Positions 5,607 to 10,376 of a stretch of 10,376 nt of DNA are shown piece after piece. The notes under the pieces were generated by a model that was given only the letters and a program-made list of their open reading frames with translations, did no database searches and was not told the origin of the DNA. A program made the translations under genes and the position numbers. The stretch is from Sulfuriferula multivorans (GTDB lineage Bacteria > Pseudomonadota > Gammaproteobacteria > Burkholderiales > Thiobacillaceae). Numbering within the stretch: position 1 is the first letter of the stretch; every line of letters starts with the position of its first letter. The stretch spans positions 1-10,376 of the forward strand of contig JAAFGW010000088.1 in the NCBI GenBank assembly GCA_010365175.1, in the 5' to 3' direction.

Positions 5607-6644
5607 TTATCGGCCTGCGCCTTCACGATAGCCTTCGTAACGCGCACGCGGGGAATCGGCGCGCAAGTACTCTGGCGCAATGGCTTCGAGCGTTGCCGGC
5701 TCGAAGTTGAACACCGACGGCCACCCCCCGCTGCAGACGTTGTCCACACTCATGGCGTAGAAATTGTCGCGCGTCATCAGCTTTTTGCCGGGCTTGAACT
5801 CGAGCGCCCAGGCTTGCAAATAAGACAAAAAACCGCCGAGTGGAAAAATGGTCCGTTGTTTTCCAGTGACTTCACCCACGTAGGTCACCAGTTCCTGCAG
5901 GCTGTAAGACGTGGGGCCGCACAAGTCGTAGGTCTGACCGAAGGTGGCGGTGTTATCGAGGCTATCGGCGAATGCGCGTGCAACATCTTCCACATGCACA
6001 GGTGCAAATCGCGCGGTTGCGGCTGCCAGCGGCAGCACGGGGAATAACTTCAACAGCCGGGCAAACATGGTCAGGAAAGCATCGCCGCGACCAAATATGA
6101 CCGACGGTCGGAACACGGTAACGTTGAGGCCGTAACCATGAATGAACTTGGGCCCATTCAGATACCAACTCTCGTGATCGATATGCTTCATCCCGGCCTC
6201 GCGCACCAGCGCTTCGGCAACGCCTTTCGAACGTTGATAGGCTGAGCGGGAATTTGGGTTGGCGCCCAATGCACTCATGTGCAGTAGCCGTTGCACACCC
6301 GATTCGCCACAGGCATGGATGACCTTGCGCGGCAACTCAATATGGATTTTATGGAAATCACCCCGGCGCTCGCTGGGCAGGTCTGCCCGCCCAATATTGC
6401 TTTCGTGCAGGATGCCGACCAGGTTGATGACCGCATCCATCCCGCGAAAATGCTGGATGAGTTCTTGCTGGTCATGCACGTCGGCCTCGATCACTTCTAC
6501 CGTGGGCAGCAGGATCAGCTCCTTGGCCATTTCGCGGCGATGACTCAGCACACGGACATGGAGGCCACGCGCTGCGAGCTGACTGACGAGATGGGTACCG
6601 ACAAAGCCGGAGCCGCCGAGGATGCAGATGCGTTCAATCTTCAT
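5607..6644 (-). CDS. NAD(P)-binding epimerase-like protein, complex I NDUFA9 subunit family
   Basis: A 345-residue atypical short-chain dehydrogenase/reductase. The Rossmann dinucleotide motif GGSGFVG (10-16) begins the protein; VINLVGIL (72-79) and a YxxxK pair (Tyr136, Lys140 in SAYQRSK) follow. The segment FRPSVIFGRGDAFL (178-191) and PVHVEDVARAF (215-225) are typical of bacterial proteins annotated as NDUFA9/complex I 39-kDa subunit-like, often described as NADH dehydrogenase-associated or quinone-related reductases. The substrate is not known and a true tie to complex I is unproven; no nuo gene is in the window. Residues 152-172 (MKHIDHESWYLNGPKFIHGYG) look like an extra segment compared with the usual direct join of the helix to the 'TVFRPS' strand. 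It is placed between slt (51 nt gap) and cca (18 nt gap). No clear Shine-Dalgarno is seen. Confidence 0.85.
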   Translation of the reverse strand: MKIERICILGGSGFVGTHLVSQLAARGLHVRVLSHRREMAKELILLPTVEVIEADVHDQQELIQHFRGMDAVINLVGILHESNIGRADLPSERRGDFHKIHIELPRKVIHACGESGVQRLLHMSALGANPNSRSAYQRSKGVAEALVREAGMKHIDHESWYLNGPKFIHGYGLNVTVFRPSVIFGRGDAFLTMFARLLKLFPVLPLAAATARFAPVHVEDVARAFADSLDNTATFGQTYDLCGPTSYSLQELVTYVGEVTGKQRTIFPLGGFLSYLQAWALEFKPGKKLMTRDNFYAMSVDNVCSGGWPSVFNFEPATLEAIAPEYLRADSPRARYEGYREGAGR

Positions 6645-6695
6645 GGTGGTTTACGTTTGAAAAGAGGGGGATTCGTATATAAGGCATTGCTGATT

Positions 6696-8657
6696 CTAAT
6701 CGCCTGAACGCGAGAGTTCCAGTGCATTATCCGATTCAGGCACAGGTTGGATGGGGGTTTGACGCGCAGGCACCGTGCCCAGCCGGTCTTTCAGCAACAC
6801 CGAAGGCTGGCCAAAGCGCGCAGCGTAATACATGGCGTTGCTCATGACTTTCTTGACGTAATCCCGTGTTTCGGCAAAGGGAATCGACTCGATGTAGACC
6901 GCAGACTCCATCGACGCGCTATCGCGCCAACGCTGGGCTCGACCGGGACCCGCATTGTAGGCGGCAGTGGCGAGAACCGGTGAACCGTCCAGTGTGGTTT
7001 GAACGTGCTTCAGGTAATAGGCGCCGAATTGAATGTTTTTGGCAGGGTCCTGCATCTCGCTCGGATCAAATCCCTTGATACCGAGCCGACTCGCAATCCA
7101 GCGCGCGGTGGCCGGCATGATCTGCATCAAACCCGAGGCACCGACGCCGGAACGTGCGACGTTGATGAAACGGCTTTCCTGCCGCATCAGACCAAACACC
7201 CAGGCTTCATCGATCTGGTTTTCTCGCGCAGCCTGTTGCGCCAGTTCACGGTAAGGGGCGATGAAACGCAAGTCAAAATCGTGCAATTCACGCGTGCGCT
7301 CGGCCGTATTGATGGCTCGGTCATACCATTCATTGCGACGCGCCAGTTCGGCCGCTGCCAGCAACTGTGGATCGCTCATTTCACGAATTGCCCAGTTCCA
7401 TTCCTGCGTGGCGTCGCTGCGTAAACCCAGGTCTTGCAAGGCCAGCGCGCGCGCAATACCGGGATCGCGCGCAATCGCTGCCAGGTCATTGCCGCCCATT
7501 TTGATGTTGATGGTAGGCGCCTGAGCAACCGGGCCCAGCTCTTCCTGTGCCAATTGTCCGTAGTAGTGAAGCTCGCGTGACAGCCCCAGGAAAAGAGCAT
7601 TTGCGGCGAGGCGCTGACCGTTCGCCAACAGCGCGCGTGCGCGCCAGTAACGCCACGCCGGCTGCGCTTGCGTGCTATCTGTCATGCTGTTTATGACACG
7701 CTGTACGGTAGGCCAATCACCCGCGCGCAGTGCCGCCCGCGCCCACCATTCACGCTGATAATCATTGACCGCCAACACACCTGCCTGCTGATACCACGAC
7801 AAGGCAACCGGCTCATGGCGGCGCGCCGCCCAGGTTGCAAGGCGTGCCCAGGCAATGCTCACTTCATTCGAGTTGAACTGCGACAGACGCTTGCGCAAGG
7901 CCTGCTCCGCATCACTGGAACTGCGCCTTGCCAGTTGGTCGAGCGCATATAAAGCAATTTCGCGATCGCTACGCTGGTTCATGTCGAGGCTGCTTCCACC
8001 GAGCAAACGCCCCGGCTCGCTCATGGCCTGGTCGAGCCGCGCCGTCTGTGGGCGTTCAGCCGCGGCCATGAAATTTGCCACCGACTTGGCCACACCGGGA
8101 TTACCTGCATCCAGTGCGATTCGGAACCGCCTCCAGACATCTTCCTGGTTGATCAATCCGGCTTCAAACAATTTGCTGAACAAAGGTGTGCAGGCAGAAG
8201 GCATGTCGCGCCCGGTAAACCACATCGAGACGGCCTCGCGCAGGCGCCCTGAATTGCCCTGTGACCACTCGGCGCGATAGGCGTAACACTGATGCGCTGG
8301 GTCTGGCTTGACGAGACGGGGATACTCGGCCAGATACTGCGGCCAGGCTTCACGCGCACCCAGCGACTTCAGCCAGTCGGCACGCAGCATTTCGGCCAGC
8401 CGACTGCCCGGATAACGCGCCAGAAAATCGACGATGCGCGCATCGTCGTTACCAGCGGACAGCACCAATCGCCAGTATTCGACATAGGGCAGCAAGACAT
8501 GGTCGTCCGGCACCGTGCGCGCCACGCGTTCCAGGTTTGCCAGATTTCGTGCGGCAAAAGCCTGTTGCGACTGTTGTACGGCAGCATCACCCGATGCCGC
8601 CCAGACGGGCGCCACGGGCAGCATCCCCAACATGAAAAAAAGCATTATTCGAAACAT
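6696..8657 (-). CDS. slt: soluble lytic murein transglycosylase
   Basis: A periplasmic enzyme of about 653 residues (E. coli Slt70 is 645) that cleaves the MurNAc-GlcNAc bond of peptidoglycan with 1,6-anhydro product formation. From the ATG at 8657 the protein opens with a hydrophobic signal peptide (MFRIMLFFMLGMLPVAPVWA) and likely cleavage after VWA. A GTG at 8684 would add nine residues and is disfavoured because they include polar and Pro/Arg residues ahead of the signal; no Shine-Dalgarno decides. A long alpha-helical superhelical U/L region (about 25-470) precedes the lysozyme-like catalytic domain. That domain has the acid Glu494 in RQESRF, SGLMQIMPATA (508-518), AYNAGPGR (566-573) and IPFAETRDYV (592-601), all expected of family 1 transglycosylases. 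Seventy bases separate it from upstream ilvA, with no convincing terminator, so read-through is possible. Confidence 0.93.
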   Translation of the reverse strand: MFRIMLFFMLGMLPVAPVWAASGDAAVQQSQQAFAARNLANLERVARTVPDDHVLLPYVEYWRLVLSAGNDDARIVDFLARYPGSRLAEMLRADWLKSLGAREAWPQYLAEYPRLVKPDPAHQCYAYRAEWSQGNSGRLREAVSMWFTGRDMPSACTPLFSKLFEAGLINQEDVWRRFRIALDAGNPGVAKSVANFMAAAERPQTARLDQAMSEPGRLLGGSSLDMNQRSDREIALYALDQLARRSSSDAEQALRKRLSQFNSNEVSIAWARLATWAARRHEPVALSWYQQAGVLAVNDYQREWWARAALRAGDWPTVQRVINSMTDSTQAQPAWRYWRARALLANGQRLAANALFLGLSRELHYYGQLAQEELGPVAQAPTINIKMGGNDLAAIARDPGIARALALQDLGLRSDATQEWNWAIREMSDPQLLAAAELARRNEWYDRAINTAERTRELHDFDLRFIAPYRELAQQAARENQIDEAWVFGLMRQESRFINVARSGVGASGLMQIMPATARWIASRLGIKGFDPSEMQDPAKNIQFGAYYLKHVQTTLDGSPVLATAAYNAGPGRAQRWRDSASMESAVYIESIPFAETRDYVKKVMSNAMYYAARFGQPSVLLKDRLGTVPARQTPIQPVPESDNALELSRSGD

Positions 8658-8727
8658 GCATCGAGGATAACATGCAGCCGACACGGGGCATCGGGTCCAA
8701 ATCGCCTTGCGCTCCGACCTGAATCAA

Positions 8728-10245
8728 TCAGGCCAAAAACAACGTGTAAGCCGGGTTGCGGGATTCATCCCAGTAGCGATATCCCAGCTTCTCCAGAAAT
8801 GCCTGGAAGCGTGGCTTGGCTTTTTCCGGTACCTGCAACCCGACCAGCACCCGACCATAATCCGCGCCGTGGTTTCGGTAGTGAAACAGGCTGATGTTCC
8901 AGCCGTGACTCATGCTTTCCAGAAATTGCATCAATGCGCCAGGGCGTTCGGGAAACTCAAAGCGATACAACACCTCGTTCACCGCATCGGGTGCGCGTCC
9001 GCCAACCAGGTGACGGATATGCAGCTTGGCCATTTCATTCTCGGACAGGTCGATTGCCTCCAGTCCGTGACGTTCCAGCAGCTCGACCACGCGAGCACCC
9101 TCGCCCTTGCCGGGGACGGACAAGCCCACAAAAACGCGCGCGAATTTGGGGTCAGAATAACGATAGTTGAATTCAGTGATGTTGCGCGCACCGAGCAGGC
9201 TGCAAAAGGTCTTGAAGCTGCCTGGCGTCTCGGGAATGGTGACGGCCAGAACCGCTTCGCGTTTTTCACCCAGTTCAGCGCGCTCGGCAATATAACGCAG
9301 GCGTTCGAAATTCATGTTGGCACCCGAGGCGACTGCAATCAGCGTCTTGCCCTTGAGTTTGCCTGTCGCAATCGCGGCCTTCATCCCTGCGACCGACAAG
9401 GCACCTGCTGGTTCCAGAATCGAACGGGTATCTTCAAACACATCCTTGATTGCCGCGCAAATGGCGTCATTGTTGACGCGGATGATTTCGTCCACATACA
9501 ACTGCGCCAGCCGGAAGGTTTCCTTGCCGACTTTTTTAACCGCCACCCCGTCGGCAAATATGCCCACGCGTGGCAGTGTGACGCGCGCACCCTTGCTCAG
9601 CGAACGTGCCATCGCATCAGCGTCCTCAGGCTCGACACCGACAATCCTGATGTCCGGGCGCAAGCGCTTGATATACGCCGCCATGCCCGCAATCAGCCCG
9701 CCGCCGCCCACCGGAATGAACACTGAATGGATCGGGCCGGGATGCTGGCGCAGCAACTCCATCGCAACGGTGCCTTGCCCGGCAATCACATCGGGGTCGT
9801 CGTAGGGATGTACAAAAGTTGCCTTCGCCTTTTTTGCCAACTTGGTGGCATGGGCGCAGGCTTCATCGTAATTGTCGCCAAACAAAATGACCTCGGCGCC
9901 GCGCGAGAGTACCGCATCTACCTTGATTTTCGGAGTCGTCGCCGGCATCACGATGGTGGCCGTCGCGCCCAGTTTTTGCGCGGCCAACGCCACACCTTGT
10001 GCATGGTTGCCCGCGGAGGCCGCCACCACGCCGCGCGCCAACTGAGCAGCGGTCAGCTTGGACATCTTGTTGTAAGCGCCGCGACATTTGAAGGAAAACA
10101 CCGGCTGCAAGTCTTCTCGCTTCAGCAGAATCTGGTTGTTGAAGCGCCGTGACAGGTTATGAGCCACATCAAGCGGTGACTCCACGGCAACGTCATACAC
10201 GCTCGAGGTCAGGATGCGTTCGAGGTAATCGTCAGGTTGGCTCAT
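8728..10245 (-). CDS. ilvA: biosynthetic threonine ammonia-lyase (threonine deaminase)
   Basis: A 505-residue PLP enzyme (E. coli IlvA 514) turning threonine into 2-oxobutanoate, the first step committed to isoleucine. The catalytic domain (about 1-320) has the PLP lysine Lys53 in FSFKCRGAYNKM, the SAGNH loop (77-81), the phosphate-binding GGGGL loop (180-184) and SGAN (308-311). Two C-terminal ACT-like regulatory domains follow (about 330-402 and 425-497; for example TIPETPGSFKTFC and EFPERPGALMQFL). This marks the long, isoleucine-inhibited and valine-activated biosynthetic form rather than the short catabolic TdcB. No Shine-Dalgarno is evident before the ATG. It is divergent from rpiA across 80 nt; slt follows on the same strand. 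No leader peptide rich in Ile/Leu/Val and no attenuator can be seen in the short upstream region, so control is probably mainly allosteric. Confidence 0.96.
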   Translation of the reverse strand: MSQPDDYLERILTSSVYDVAVESPLDVAHNLSRRFNNQILLKREDLQPVFSFKCRGAYNKMSKLTAAQLARGVVAASAGNHAQGVALAAQKLGATATIVMPATTPKIKVDAVLSRGAEVILFGDNYDEACAHATKLAKKAKATFVHPYDDPDVIAGQGTVAMELLRQHPGPIHSVFIPVGGGGLIAGMAAYIKRLRPDIRIVGVEPEDADAMARSLSKGARVTLPRVGIFADGVAVKKVGKETFRLAQLYVDEIIRVNNDAICAAIKDVFEDTRSILEPAGALSVAGMKAAIATGKLKGKTLIAVASGANMNFERLRYIAERAELGEKREAVLAVTIPETPGSFKTFCSLLGARNITEFNYRYSDPKFARVFVGLSVPGKGEGARVVELLERHGLEAIDLSENEMAKLHIRHLVGGRAPDAVNEVLYRFEFPERPGALMQFLESMSHGWNISLFHYRNHGADYGRVLVGLQVPEKAKPRFQAFLEKLGYRYWDESRNPAYTLFLA

Positions 10246-10265
10246 GGCGGCGGTAGGTACTGGGT

Positions 10266-10294
10266 TTGTAAAAAGGGGGCGATGCCGCTATCTT
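10266..10294 (+). promoter_or_regulatory. candidate sigma-70 promoter for rpiA
   Basis: TTGTAA (10266-10271) and TATCTT (10289-10294) each match four of six consensus bases and are separated by the ideal 17 nt. Transcription would start near 10301, giving a leader of about 25 nt before the rpiA ATG. The -10 hexamer lies inside the inverted repeat at 10284-10300. The spacing supports the call; the hexamers are only moderate. Confidence 0.4.
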
Positions 10295-10300
10295 AGCGGC
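10284..10300. repeat. perfect 7-bp inverted repeat in the ilvA-rpiA divergent spacer
   Basis: GCCGCTA and TAGCGGC flank a 3-nt centre TCT. The element lies midway between the two divergent start codons and covers the possible rpiA -10 (TATCTT); the reverse strand offers TAAGAT, also -10-like, for ilvA. No T-run follows in either direction, so it is not a terminator. It could be an operator for a dimeric regulator or a chance palindrome in GC-rich DNA. Confidence 0.5.
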
Positions 10301-10325
10301 CTGCATCAAAAACGACGAAAACATC

Positions 10326-10376
10326 ATGACACAAGACGAAATGAAACAAGCTGTGGCGCGTGCCGCAGTGGACTAC
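10326..10376 (+). CDS. rpiA: ribose-5-phosphate isomerase A, N-terminal fragment
   Basis: Only 17 codons are inside the window: MTQDEMKQAVARAAVDY. They match closely the start of E. coli RpiA as I recall it (MTQDELKKAVGWAALQY), the enzyme that interconverts ribose 5-phosphate and ribulose 5-phosphate in the pentose phosphate pathway. The gene is cut by the right edge of the window, so the catalytic residues cannot be checked. ACGACGAAAACATC precedes the ATG without a strong Shine-Dalgarno sequence. Divergent from ilvA. Confidence 0.85.
   Translation, partial: MTQDEMKQAVARAAVDY

Noticed and set aside
5028..6047. A 339-codon plus-strand open frame
   Set aside because: Entirely antisense to cca and the NDUFA9-like gene, both with intact motifs; no Shine-Dalgarno or domain supports it.
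8718..8732. Hairpin CCTGA-ATCAA-TCAGG at the end of ilvA as a terminator
   Set aside because: Only 5 bp of stem, and no T-run follows on the minus strand.
8707..9726. A 339-codon plus-strand open frame
   Set aside because: Antisense to ilvA, whose motifs are complete; the translation resembles no family.

Overview
The window looks like chromosomal DNA of a moderately GC-rich proteobacterium, most likely a betaproteobacterium. This is inferred from the protein families and their order: an OmpR/EnvZ pair; cca next to an NDUFA9-type epimerase and a soluble lytic transglycosylase; and a two-ACT-domain threonine deaminase divergent from rpiA. It was not tested by database search. I see no rRNA, tRNA, CRISPR, insertion sequence or phage gene.

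Layout. Bases 1-71 may hold the tail of a rightward gene. Bases 52-2072 (minus strand) carry an EnvZ-type sensor kinase and an OmpR-type response regulator, overlapping by 4 nt. Bases 2073-2225 are a divergent intergenic region with a tandem GTTACA direct repeat of 10-bp period, a layout typical of OmpR-family sites. Bases 2226-3547 (plus strand) hold three short genes in a row, each with a strong Shine-Dalgarno sequence and a Sec signal peptide: a highly charged small protein, a glycine-zipper envelope protein, and a histidine-rich protein. The second and third share short modules. A rho-independent terminator (3593-3619) closes this run. Bases 3615-10245 (minus strand) contain, in transcription order, ilvA, slt, an NDUFA9-like NAD(P)-binding protein, cca and fpr; the last three are tightly packed. 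The divergent ilvA-rpiA spacer holds a perfect 7-bp inverted repeat over a possible -10 element. The window ends 17 codons into rpiA.

How the genes work together. The minus-strand genes are mostly housekeeping: isoleucine synthesis, murein turnover, tRNA 3'-end maturation and flavin redox chemistry. The part that looks least described is the block 1359-3619: an envelope-sensing two-component system divergent from an apparent three-gene operon of exported proteins of unknown function, with a candidate regulator site between them. The proposal that OmpR controls the three genes is inference from layout and from the repeat; nothing in the sequence proves it.
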